Source: Bacteroidales bacterium
Lineage (GTDB): Bacteria > Bacteroidota > Bacteroidia > Bacteroidales > F082
Reading direction: 5' to 3'
DNA: 64,000 nucleotides
NCBI GenBank assembly: GCA_028277395.1
Contig: JANQGJ010000001.1
Coordinates: 62,001-126,000, forward strand
Positions 43,399-51,666 of the stretch are shown here, piece after piece (the first letter of the stretch is position 1; each line of letters opens with the position of its first letter). The notes beneath the pieces were generated by a model. It made no database searches. It saw only the letters and a list, made by a program, of their open reading frames with translations, and was not told the origin of the DNA. The translations under genes and the position numbers were made by a program.

Positions 43399-44055
43399 AT
43401 GAGTAATATAATTATTGATTTTTTATCAGAATTAAAAGTTAACAACGACAGAGAATGGTTTAATAAGAATAAACCTTATTTTGAAAAGGCGAAAAACGAA
43501 TTTTATCAATTGGTAGAAGCGTTAATTCCGGCCATTGCCAAATCCAGTCCACAGGTTGCGAATCTGGAAGTTAAGGATACAATATTCAGAATATACAGGG
43601 ATGTAAGATTTTCAAAAGATAAAAGCCCTTATAAAACCCAAATGGGAGCATATATTGCACCTGGTGGAAGAAAATCTGTTTATGCCGGTCATTATATACA
43701 TGTTGAACCTGGTAATAGTTTTCTGGCCGGTGGTTCATATTGCCCGCAGAGTGATAAACTTAAAAATATTCGTTCAGAGATATTATATAATATTGATGAA
43801 TTCAAATCAATCTTAAATCAAAGTAAGTTTAAAAAACTTTTCAATGAAATTTCAGGTAGTAAACTTGTAAGACCACCTGTTGGATTCCCAAAAGATTTTG
43901 AAGATATTGAATTGCTCAAATTCAAAGATTATACAATTTTCCATCCTGTAGCAGATGAATTCTTCAATGACCCTGATTTTCTTAGAAAATCGGTAAGTAT
44001 TTTTGAGTGTATGAACCCATTCAACGAGTTTCTAAACAGAGCTATCGATTCTTAG
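43399..44055 (+). CDS. DUF2461 family protein
   Basis: 218 residues. Signature FLSELKVNNDREWFNKNKPY at the start, DTIFRIYRDVRFSKDKSPYK in the middle, and GGSYCPQSDKLKNIRSEI. Soluble and cytoplasmic; family function unknown. Stand-alone gene, divergent from the barrel pair. Confidence 0.92.
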   Translation: MSNIIIDFLSELKVNNDREWFNKNKPYFEKAKNEFYQLVEALIPAIAKSSPQVANLEVKDTIFRIYRDVRFSKDKSPYKTQMGAYIAPGGRKSVYAGHYIHVEPGNSFLAGGSYCPQSDKLKNIRSEILYNIDEFKSILNQSKFKKLFNEISGSKLVRPPVGFPKDFEDIELLKFKDYTIFHPVADEFFNDPDFLRKSVSIFECMNPFNEFLNRAIDS

Positions 44056-44222
44056 GATTAACTTTGAAATAAGAAACCTCTCCATTTTTACAGGATGTTA
44101 AATCAATAATATCATTAATATTTTGTAAAAATCCCATAATACTATTGTATTCAAATTTATTATAACAGGCTGTTAATCTAACACCTATATCATATCGCTG
44201 TATCTTTCAAGCACAATTATCT

Positions 44223-44230
44223 TAGTTTTG
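44223..44230 (+). promoter_or_regulatory. -7 promoter element of the ECF sigma operon
   Basis: TAGTTTTG fits TANNTTTG, 63 bp before the GTG start. A sigma-autoregulated promoter could also exist; none recognised. Confidence 0.4.
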
Positions 44231-44293
44231 TATTAAATATCTGTGACCTTTGACATTAATATTTGTCATTGTAAGCAGAAGAAAACTTGAGAA

Positions 44294-44836
44294 GTGTATC
44301 CTGAAAAGAACAGGGAAATAATAGAGAAAAGCCGTAAAGGTAATTCGAGGGCACAATATAATTTGTATAACCTCTACGTAAAAGCAATGCTTAACGTAAG
44401 TTACAGGATTATGGGAACCATCGAAGAAGCTGAAGATATGCTTCAGGAAGCATTTACAGAAGCCTTTAGTAAGCTGGATACTTACAGGTATGATTCTGCA
44501 TTTGGAGCATGGTTGAAAAGAATTGTAGTTAATAAATGTATAAATGAAATAAACCGAAGAAAAGCTGATTTGAAATTTTTTGACGACATGGCATATTTTG
44601 AAAATAATACATATGACTATGAGCAACTCCCGGAACTCAGTGTTGCGCAGGTGAAGAAAGCCATGGATCAGCTACCACAGGGAAACAGAATTATTTTTTC
44701 ACTATATCTGATTGAAGGTTATGACCACAGAGAGATTGCACAGATACTTAATACCAGTGAAAGTAATTCTAAAACACAATATATGAGAGCAAGAAGAAAA
44801 GTTAAGGAACTATTAAGCAACACATATCATGGCTAA
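44294..44836 (+). CDS. ECF-family RNA polymerase sigma factor
   Basis: 180 residues from GTG 44294; no ATG fits the N-terminus. Region 2 (RAQYNLYNLYVKAMLNVSYR, then EEAEDMLQEAFTEAFSKLDT) and region 4 (LPQGNRIIFSLYLIEGYDHR, then EIAQILNTSESNSKTQ) are complete. It should direct transcription of this operon and other envelope genes. It overlaps the downstream anti-sigma-like gene by 8 bp. Confidence 0.93.
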   Translation: MYPEKNREIIEKSRKGNSRAQYNLYNLYVKAMLNVSYRIMGTIEEAEDMLQEAFTEAFSKLDTYRYDSAFGAWLKRIVVNKCINEINRRKADLKFFDDMAYFENNTYDYEQLPELSVAQVKKAMDQLPQGNRIIFSLYLIEGYDHREIAQILNTSESNSKTQYMRARRKVKELLSNTYHG

Positions 44837-45428
44837 AGATCTACTGGAAAATTTTATCAGAAATAACAAAGAGGATTTCGATACTCTTGAACCATCAGGC
44901 GACTTATGGAATCGTATTGCTGTTAACAGCCAGGAAAAGCAAAGCAGTTCAAATGAAAAAATCACCAGAAAAATATCAATTGGTCATTTTAAATGGATTG
45001 CAAGAGTTGCCGCAGCTGTACTTATTTTCATCGGCAGCTACTATTTTCATGATTTTAGAAGCAGAAATAATCAGATAGCCGATCAAAGTACTCAGGAAAT
45101 CGTTAATTCACAATTATATAGTACCCTTATGGAAGCTGAATTTTATTATACAGCCCAAATTGGTAAAGAAAAGGAAAGGCTATATCAGCTTACTGCCGGA
45201 AACTCACTTGTAAGAGAAGAAATTCAGAATGAATTAAAGGAATTGGATGAAGAGTTTCGTGAACTTAAAGAGGATTTAAAGGATAATGCAGACAATGAAG
45301 ACATAATTGCAGCCATGATTCAGAATTACAGACTGAAACTTAGAATATTGCAAGATATGATGCTGCAGCTGCAAGAAGATAAAAAAGTAAAAAACACAAA
45401 CGATGAAATTAAACGTATTCAGATTTAA
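44829..45428 (+). CDS. Anti-sigma-factor-like membrane protein
   Basis: 199 residues. An N-terminal ~50-residue cytoplasmic part (LENFIRNNKEDFDTLEPSGD), one transmembrane helix (about 57-75), and a periplasmic helical domain with a long coiled coil (residues ~105-190; EEIQNELKELDEEFRELKED). Position directly after the ECF gene, with overlap, fits an anti-sigma factor, though no zinc-type motif is present. It overlaps the next gene by 26 bp. Confidence 0.75.
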   Translation: MAKDLLENFIRNNKEDFDTLEPSGDLWNRIAVNSQEKQSSSNEKITRKISIGHFKWIARVAAAVLIFIGSYYFHDFRSRNNQIADQSTQEIVNSQLYSTLMEAEFYYTAQIGKEKERLYQLTAGNSLVREEIQNELKELDEEFRELKEDLKDNADNEDIIAAMIQNYRLKLRILQDMMLQLQEDKKVKNTNDEIKRIQI

Positions 45429-46506
45429 TCCTGCATTGTTGTTGTTATTGTTTTTAACAACAGAAGTTGCAGGACAATCGTACACCAGAGAAAACAGGGT
45501 TGAACGCTCATTTTCCATCACTGAAACGACGGAAGTTGAGATCTCCAACAAATATGGGGATATTACTATTGAAAGTTGGGACAAAGACTCTGTAAAAGTA
45601 ATTATTGAATACAAAGTTACTTCAACGAAAGAATCGAAACTAAACAAAACATTTGATGCCATTAGTGTCGATTTCAAGGCCAATGAGTACTATGTTGTGG
45701 TTGGTACTGAATTTGAAGGTAGCGGATCGTTTTGGTCAGATGTATCAGAAATAGCCAGCAACCTGTTTGCGGGTGGTACCTATACTTCAATTGATTACAA
45801 GGTATATCTGCCTGCAAACCAGAAAGTAAATTTAAAACTGAAATATGGTAACATATATTTGGCTGACCATGACGGACCTATTAATATTTCACTGTCGAAC
45901 GGTGACTTAAAAGCTCATAACTTCAATGGAGTTTCTGATTTGGAAATTGAATTTGGAGATGCAACAATAAATAATATCATTGAAGGAGATATAAACTTAA
46001 ATTATGGAACATTGAATCTTGAGAGTGCTGATAAAATAACCTTAACAGGCAGATCATCCGAAATTGAGCTTGGTGATATTGATCAGCTGATAATTGACTC
46101 GAAAAGAGATGGATTAAACATTGAAAACGTAAACAGCATTAACGGTATAACATATTTCAGCCGTGTTATTGTTGACAATGTTTCTGAAGCTTTTGATTTA
46201 TCATCCAAATACGGAAGTATTAAACTTAAAGAAATAGGCAGGAAAGCATCAAAAATTAATCTTACTTCGGTAAACACCTCAATAAATATGTATCTCCAAA
46301 AGGATAATAATTACTCAATATCAATTACAAGTGATGAAAAAGCTGATGTGACATACTCAGCTGGCATTGGAGATTTCCAAACTGAAGAGATAAAATCAAA
46401 AGACAAATTGCTTAGTGCAAAATGTACCTATGGTAATAGTAAACTGGCAATTCCGGTTGTTATTGATATTAAGTCAGGTTTTCTCTCATTAAAATTACAG
46501 GATTAA
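45403..46506 (+). CDS. DUF4097-type beta-helix surface or periplasmic protein
   Basis: 367 residues with signal peptide (cleavage near EVAGQ). The body repeats short strand motifs of the form KYGDITI, KYGNIYL, SNGDLKA, NYGTLNL and KYGSIKL about every 20-30 residues, as in DUF4097 proteins, which form a right-handed beta-helix-like stack. Acts in the envelope; ligand unknown. Third gene of the ECF operon, overlapping the anti-sigma-like gene. Confidence 0.8.
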   Translation: MKLNVFRFNPALLLLLFLTTEVAGQSYTRENRVERSFSITETTEVEISNKYGDITIESWDKDSVKVIIEYKVTSTKESKLNKTFDAISVDFKANEYYVVVGTEFEGSGSFWSDVSEIASNLFAGGTYTSIDYKVYLPANQKVNLKLKYGNIYLADHDGPINISLSNGDLKAHNFNGVSDLEIEFGDATINNIIEGDINLNYGTLNLESADKITLTGRSSEIELGDIDQLIIDSKRDGLNIENVNSINGITYFSRVIVDNVSEAFDLSSKYGSIKLKEIGRKASKINLTSVNTSINMYLQKDNNYSISITSDEKADVTYSAGIGDFQTEEIKSKDKLLSAKCTYGNSKLAIPVVIDIKSGFLSLKLQD

Positions 46507-46555
46507 ATGTAACCCATCATATAAAAAAATGTCTTTAAGTAAAAATCAAACAACT

Positions 46556-47329
46556 ATGAAATTAATACGTAATGCGATTACAATAGTTTTTGTAATTACA
46601 ATAGTAATGTGGAGTTCAGGTTGCCGAAAGTTCCCTTACCTTGAGGGAAACGGTAATGTTGTTACAGAAGTAAGGCCATCAGTATCATTTAATAAGATTG
46701 AAAACGAAGGTGATTTCAATGTTTATTATGTTGCAGATTCTGTTTTTAGTATTGTGATAGAAGCCGAATCAAATTTAATTCCATATATACGTACAAATGT
46801 AAACGGTAATACACTTGAGATTGACACTCGCGAAAACCTGGACAACAATTATGCAATTAAAATAATGGTACATTCTCCTGTTTTAGTTGGTGTAGCACTA
46901 ACAGGTTCGGGTTTGATCAATGTAAATTATTTGGAATCCCCGAATTTTGATGTTATACTTACAGGTTCAGGCCTGATATATGGAAATGTTAATACAGGGT
47001 CTTTCAACTCAGTCATTGCAGGATCAGGAGTGATTGATTTTTCAGTATTATCAGAATATGTAAAAGCAACCATTACCGGATCCGGAAATATCAAGTTATC
47101 CGGTGAATGCACTTACGGAGATTATAAAATTACAGGTTCGGGCAATATTGAATCTTTTGATCTGCTTTTGGCAGAATGTACAGCTAAAATAAGCGGTTCA
47201 GGAAATATACTTACCAATGTTAGTGATCACCTGGATGTTACAATTTCAGGGAGTGGTAATCTGATTTACATCGGAAACCCTCAGATAAACTCAAATATAA
47301 CAGGATCAGGACAAATTATTGGCAGATAA
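46556..47329 (+). CDS. DUF2807 (head GIN domain) lipoprotein
   Basis: 257 residues from ATG 46556; the ATG at 46529 would add nine polar residues before the signal. Lipobox WSSGC. Eight copies of the motif (T/S/A)GSG(L/V/N/Q)(I/L) are spaced roughly 15-20 residues apart from residue ~110 to the end, each a turn of a beta-helix. Family common in Bacteroidota, function unknown. Fourth gene of the ECF operon. Confidence 0.88.
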   Translation: MKLIRNAITIVFVITIVMWSSGCRKFPYLEGNGNVVTEVRPSVSFNKIENEGDFNVYYVADSVFSIVIEAESNLIPYIRTNVNGNTLEIDTRENLDNNYAIKIMVHSPVLVGVALTGSGLINVNYLESPNFDVILTGSGLIYGNVNTGSFNSVIAGSGVIDFSVLSEYVKATITGSGNIKLSGECTYGDYKITGSGNIESFDLLLAECTAKISGSGNILTNVSDHLDVTISGSGNLIYIGNPQINSNITGSGQIIGR

Positions 47330-47333
47330 GAAC

Positions 47334-47849
47334 ATGAAAACATTATTAACTATTATTATAATATTCATCTTAACCGGCCAGGTTTTTTCACAGGTATATG
47401 AACGTCAGTTAGGTGTTACATTGGGAACAACACCTGGAATAACCGGTAAGGTCGTAAAAGACAAAAAAGCAGCAATTCAGGGTACCCTGGGTTTTAGAAA
47501 AGGAGGTGTACAGCTTTATACACTTTTAGAGGTATATAAACCAATTAGTAAAAACGGAGACCGAAGCTGGTACATGTACTTTGGTGGCGGTGCACATGTG
47601 GGTTATATCAATGGTTATAACCGCGTGCGTAGATGGTCAAATACAACAGGTTATTATTGGGACGAAGAACGCGCATCGGGAACTGTTTTTGGTTTTGATG
47701 GTGTTGTAGGAGTCGAATTTAATTTTCCGGTAATTCCACTAGTTATGTTTGCTGAATTTAAGCCCCTGGTTGAACTGCAATCATTTAGCAGAGTCAGGGC
47801 CAACTTCTGGAATACAGGAATAGGAATAGTTTACAGATTTAACAATTAA
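47334..47849 (+). CDS. Small outer-membrane beta-barrel protein
   Basis: 171 residues from ATG 47334, 4 bp after the previous stop; ATG 47319 is an overlapping alternative. Signal peptide (cleavage near VFSQ), then about eight amphipathic strands (YMYFGGGAHVGYINGYNRVR, WNTGIGIVYRF), compatible with an 8-stranded barrel. Function unknown; member of the ECF operon. Confidence 0.7.
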   Translation: MKTLLTIIIIFILTGQVFSQVYERQLGVTLGTTPGITGKVVKDKKAAIQGTLGFRKGGVQLYTLLEVYKPISKNGDRSWYMYFGGGAHVGYINGYNRVRRWSNTTGYYWDEERASGTVFGFDGVVGVEFNFPVIPLVMFAEFKPLVELQSFSRVRANFWNTGIGIVYRFNN

Positions 47850-47862
47850 TAATATAACTAAT

Positions 47863-48549
47863 ATGAAAACATTAAAATTTTTAACCCTTTTACTGGCAAT
47901 ATTCATTGGATATACTGCTATGTCGCAAGATGATAATGGAGAAATGAAAACTCTCTTCAACAAATCATCAGGTAAGAATATAAGCCATGGAGGATATGGC
48001 TCATTTAGCATGGGATACTCACAGATAGATAATAAAGACGCTATTCAACTGGGAGGAAGAGCTGCATGGATTGCCAATCACCGTTTTGCTCTTGGTTTAG
48101 CCGGATATGGTTTCTTTAATTCATTAAGCGATAATTATGATGCTGATAGCGATCCTTCAAAATATCACCTGGCAGGTGGTTATGGAGGTTTACTTCTTGA
48201 ACCTATCGTAATGCCAAATAAACCTGTTCATGTTTCATTCCCTGTAATATTTGGAGTAGGAGGGGTTACCGCTGTTGAATATAACGACTGGAACTCAAGT
48301 AGCAGCAATCACCGTGTTAACTATTATGATTCCGATGCTTTTCTGGTTATTGAACCCGGAATTGATGTTGAGTTTAATATCGTTAAGTTTTTCAGACTTG
48401 CATTGGGTGCTACTTACAGATATACAAACGGTGTTAATCTGAGATATAAGTATATTGATAATAATTTTGATGAGCAAACTATTATTATTGATAAACATGC
48501 ATTGGACTCGTTTACCTTTAATATTAGTTTTAAATTCGGTTGGTTCTAA
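47863..48549 (+). CDS. Outer-membrane beta-barrel protein
   Basis: 228 residues with signal peptide (cleavage near TAMSQ). Beta-rich with Gly and Tyr-rich strands (GGYGSFSMGYSQIDNKDAIQ, AGGYGGLLLEPIVM) and a C-terminal FTFNISFKFGWF that ends in an aromatic residue, as expected for barrel insertion. Last gene of the ECF operon, 13 bp after the preceding gene; an inverted-repeat element follows. Confidence 0.7.
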   Translation: MKTLKFLTLLLAIFIGYTAMSQDDNGEMKTLFNKSSGKNISHGGYGSFSMGYSQIDNKDAIQLGGRAAWIANHRFALGLAGYGFFNSLSDNYDADSDPSKYHLAGGYGGLLLEPIVMPNKPVHVSFPVIFGVGGVTAVEYNDWNSSSSNHRVNYYDSDAFLVIEPGIDVEFNIVKFFRLALGATYRYTNGVNLRYKYIDNNFDEQTIIIDKHALDSFTFNISFKFGWF

Positions 48550-48573
48550 AGACTGTACTACATGATTATTTAT

Positions 48574-48674
48574 GAGGCCTGTCTCAAAAAAGTTTTTGTA
48601 TTGGGGGAAGTGCCCGAAAGATTTTCCAAATATGGAAATCTGCAGCACATAACCTTTATTTTTGAGACAGACTC
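48574..48674. repeat. Mini inverted-repeat element (~100 bp)
   Basis: CTGTCTCAAAAA (48579-48590) and TTTTTGAGACAG (48659-48670) are perfect 12-bp inverted ends, with partial match beyond (GAGGC / ACTC). Ends like GAGGCTGTCTCAAAA are known from Bacteroidota transposable elements. The right end encodes the last codons and stop of the gene at 48656. It may also act as a transcription terminator. Confidence 0.7.
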
Positions 48675-49792
48675 TTTTTATTCAATTTGTATATTGGAGA
48701 GTCAGGTACTAATAATCTCTCGATTTGATTAAACTTTAAAAAAATCCTGGTCTGTCCATAAGAATAAGGAGCAATTTCATAGCTGTTATATAAAAATCCT
48801 ATTCCGTTATTATTTATAAAGAAGTTGTGATTGGGAGCAATGGATTTAACAAAATAGCCTGCTTCTTTCAACGACATATTTGACGGTATCTTTTTATCTT
48901 CATATAGTTTTTGGGTTAAAAGTTTTGTTAAAGAATCCTTTGTACCTTCAAGAAAAACATCTTCATATGCGAACTGATTTCCATCTTTTAGATTAATATT
49001 ATCATAAGAAATATTTGTCATTCCATGTGCGCCACCGGAATAGGCATATTTCAGATATTCAATGCATAAAACAAAATCAGAATTATGATAAACCGACATA
49101 CTTACAATTTTCTGCCAGCTAAAAGAAGCACCATTATCAAGTCTGTCAGCGTTTTGATCTCTGTAATTAACATAATATTCATTCTCAAAGTCGGTTAACA
49201 TTGAATCTGCATTTGCCGGCTGGAAATTTGTTCCAAAAAAACTATTTGTGATTATTCTGCAGATTGAGTCAGTTATAATATCTTTTTCATTATTGGCAAC
49301 AGGATAAATCAGAGTAAGTTCAATTTCAGCAACAGGAGAATTTTCAAGGTTCCTGTCAAGCAAATCTTCGGAATGCAGATAGTGAACATCAAAAGGAATA
49401 GTCCCTTCAGGATAGCTTTCGCTGATATCAATCTCAATTTGATTATTTCCAGGTGTCTTCCATGTTCCAACAAACGATTCCTTGCTGATTAATCCTGAGA
49501 TTATATTCCCATTATTACCATATTCCTTTAACTCGGCTATATTGTCACTAACCTCACCCTGAACCTGAAAACTATTACCTGCTACCCGGGCACCTGAATC
49601 ATCAATCTCGGTGTAATAGTAATTCCCACTTACATTATCGAACAACCTGACAATGTTTGCAGTAATCTGGATCGTACTATCAACCACTCCCTCATATCTA
49701 CCGTAATACACTTCTTTATTATTGTCAACCTGTGACATTAATGTCATCGAAATCAACAAAAATACATATGTCTGTAACCATCTTGCAATCAT
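48656..49792 (-). CDS. DUF3298/DUF4163-type exported protein
   Basis: 378 residues with signal peptide. The first ~110 residues after it are a beta-rich domain (YYGRYEGVVDSTIQITANIV). The C-terminal ~230 residues fit a DUF4163 plus DUF3298 pair as in RsiV-like proteins: CIEYLKYAYSGGAHGMTNIS, INLKDGNQFAYEDVFLEG, and NNNGIGFLYNSYEIAPYSYG. The last residues SLSQK and the stop lie in the inverted-repeat element, so the original C-terminus may have been replaced. Function unknown; envelope location. Confidence 0.78.
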   Translation of the reverse strand: MIARWLQTYVFLLISMTLMSQVDNNKEVYYGRYEGVVDSTIQITANIVRLFDNVSGNYYYTEIDDSGARVAGNSFQVQGEVSDNIAELKEYGNNGNIISGLISKESFVGTWKTPGNNQIEIDISESYPEGTIPFDVHYLHSEDLLDRNLENSPVAEIELTLIYPVANNEKDIITDSICRIITNSFFGTNFQPANADSMLTDFENEYYVNYRDQNADRLDNGASFSWQKIVSMSVYHNSDFVLCIEYLKYAYSGGAHGMTNISYDNINLKDGNQFAYEDVFLEGTKDSLTKLLTQKLYEDKKIPSNMSLKEAGYFVKSIAPNHNFFINNNGIGFLYNSYEIAPYSYGQTRIFLKFNQIERLLVPDSPIYKLNKKSLSQK

Positions 49793-49939
49793 AATGTTAT
49801 GCTTTATAAATAACTATCAGCCACTAAATAACAAACCAGCTGTTATAACTGATGCAAATTTACTATAAGATCAATTGAAAATTTTAATTCTTTATGGTTT
49901 TAACTGAATAATATTATAAATAATGTCTAAATTCGCTAT

Positions 49940-49947
49940 TATATTTG
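49940..49947 (+). promoter_or_regulatory. -7 promoter element of the EamA gene
   Basis: TATATTTG fits TANNTTTG but ends only 3 nt before ATG 49951, so the transcript would be leaderless. No TTG upstream at standard distance. Confidence 0.4.
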
Positions 49948-49950
49948 TTT

Positions 49951-50805
49951 ATGATCTGGCTGATACTTGCAATAATATTTGGTGTATTACTCTATGTGTG
50001 TTTCAGAATTATTGGTATACTAAAACTGGATGAATTTCAGGTAATTGTATCCAACTACCTGACAGCCGTATTGTTAGGCACATTGCTTTGGAGACAACCC
50101 GTTATAGTTTCCGAAGTTATCAGTTATTCATGGTTTCCTGTTTCAGTGATAATAGGAATATCGTTCTTTATTACATTCTACATATTTACATTATCTACTG
50201 AAAAGGCAGGTATGGCAATTACAGCCGTTTCAAGCAAGATGTCAGTGATATTGCCAGTTCTTGCAGGTTTTATATACTTTGGCGATAGCCTGGATCTCTA
50301 TAAAATATCGGGTATAATAATAGCACTATTCTCATTCATACTTGTATTATTAAGGGGCAACAGGTTAATAACTACTATGAGATTTATGATATTGCCGGCA
50401 TTAATTTTTCTGGGAACCGGTATAAATGATACCTTGTTAAAATATGTACACCACTTCTTTTTAGCCAATGATAATACCCTGTTCATAACTACACTGTTTT
50501 TAATATCATTTGTTTCCAGTTTCATATTTATAATTGTAAAATTCATAATAAAATCAGGAACTGTTTCAATAAAAAGTTTGATGGTTGGGATTATACTTGG
50601 TATAATTAATTTCGGCGGAATATTTTTCATGTTACAAGGTCTTGACTTTTTTGAGGCATCATTTTTCTTTCCGGTATTAAGCACCTGTGTGGTATTAATA
50701 ACTTCTATTATTGCAATGATTGTTTTCAGGGAAAAGCTGTCATTTATTAACTGGATAGGAATAATAATGGCAATTACATCCATCATATTAATCAGCGGTG
50801 TTTAA
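49951..50805 (+). CDS. EamA/DMT-family transporter
   Basis: 284 residues from ATG 49951; the TTG at 49945 lies in a promoter motif. About ten hydrophobic helices in two five-helix halves, each ending in a short loop with EK-type motifs (STEKAGMAITAVSSKMSVIL; VFREKLSFINWIGIIMAI). This is the drug/metabolite transporter architecture. Inner membrane; substrate unknown. Confidence 0.8.
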   Translation: MIWLILAIIFGVLLYVCFRIIGILKLDEFQVIVSNYLTAVLLGTLLWRQPVIVSEVISYSWFPVSVIIGISFFITFYIFTLSTEKAGMAITAVSSKMSVILPVLAGFIYFGDSLDLYKISGIIIALFSFILVLLRGNRLITTMRFMILPALIFLGTGINDTLLKYVHHFFLANDNTLFITTLFLISFVSSFIFIIVKFIIKSGTVSIKSLMVGIILGIINFGGIFFMLQGLDFFEASFFFPVLSTCVVLITSIIAMIVFREKLSFINWIGIIMAITSIILISGV

Positions 50806-50852
50806 ACAGAGTTTTACTAGTTTTGCTCAATTTATGAAAATACAGGTTTAAG

Positions 50853-51449
50853 ATGGATATATCCGAATACAATACACTCACCATCGAGAGTGAAGGATAT
50901 TATAAAGATAAGGGCAGTAAATTCATTGCACTGGCTTTTCACGTTGAGAATGAAGAAGAAATTAAAGAGGCAATGGCTGTCGTAAAAAAGAAGTATTATG
51001 ATGCACGTCACCATTGTTATGCTTACAGGATCAATCCTGAAGCTGAAGTTTTCCGAAGCAGTGATGACGGAGAACCATCAGGTACTGCCGGAAAACCCAT
51101 ATTAAACCAGCTGTTGTCAGAAGAACTAACAAATTCATTAATAATTGTTGTGAGATATTTTGGAGGAACAAAACTTGGTGTTAGCGGATTAATTCAGGCA
51201 TACAAATCAGCTGCCAGAGATGCTATTCGGAACAACAAAGTTGTTAAGAAGTTTATTACCAGGCAGTTCATATTAAGTTTCGAATATCCACTCATGAATT
51301 CTGTAATGAGAGTTATTAAAGAAGAAAATTTGAAAATTGTTGGTCAGGATTTCGACACAAATTGTAAAATTAATGTGGAAATAAAAAAAAATCAGGAAAA
51401 TATTGCAATTAGCAGAATAGAAAAAATCAGGGGTGTAACAATAACATAG
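50853..51449 (+). CDS. yigZ: YigZ/IMPACT family protein (UPF0029)
   Basis: 198 residues. N-terminal UPF0029 motif YKDKGSKFIALAFHV, then ARHHCYAYRI, SSDDGEPSGTAGKPIL and VRYFGGTKLGVSGLIQAYKS, followed by the C-terminal ferredoxin-like domain. Related to eukaryotic IMPACT; molecular role in bacteria unsettled. Located 47 bp after the transporter gene. Confidence 0.92.
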   Translation: MDISEYNTLTIESEGYYKDKGSKFIALAFHVENEEEIKEAMAVVKKKYYDARHHCYAYRINPEAEVFRSSDDGEPSGTAGKPILNQLLSEELTNSLIIVVRYFGGTKLGVSGLIQAYKSAARDAIRNNKVVKKFITRQFILSFEYPLMNSVMRVIKEENLKIVGQDFDTNCKINVEIKKNQENIAISRIEKIRGVTIT

Positions 51450-51666
51450 TTGAAAAACAGCAATATAGTAATTTTTTTGTGTGTTTACATTTATAACAAT
51501 TATTTTAAAAAGTCAAGTCTTTTTTCTATTTTTTATTCAATTTTTTTAACTGATATTTGTGTTTCCTAATTTTAAATAGATCAATTGCTTAATTTCTCTG
51601 ATCAATAACATATTAGGAATTCGCTAACTAACACAATTTTATATTTCGAGAAAACTCTACCGGTAA

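Noticed and set aside
44222..44626. 134-codon minus-strand ORF opposite the sigma gene
   Set aside because: Antisense to the well-supported ECF sigma gene and has shadow-type composition.
51450..51666. Replication origin next to dnaA
   Set aside because: I saw no cluster of TTATNCACA-type DnaA boxes in the gaps flanking dnaA; dnaA and oriC are often apart in this phylum.
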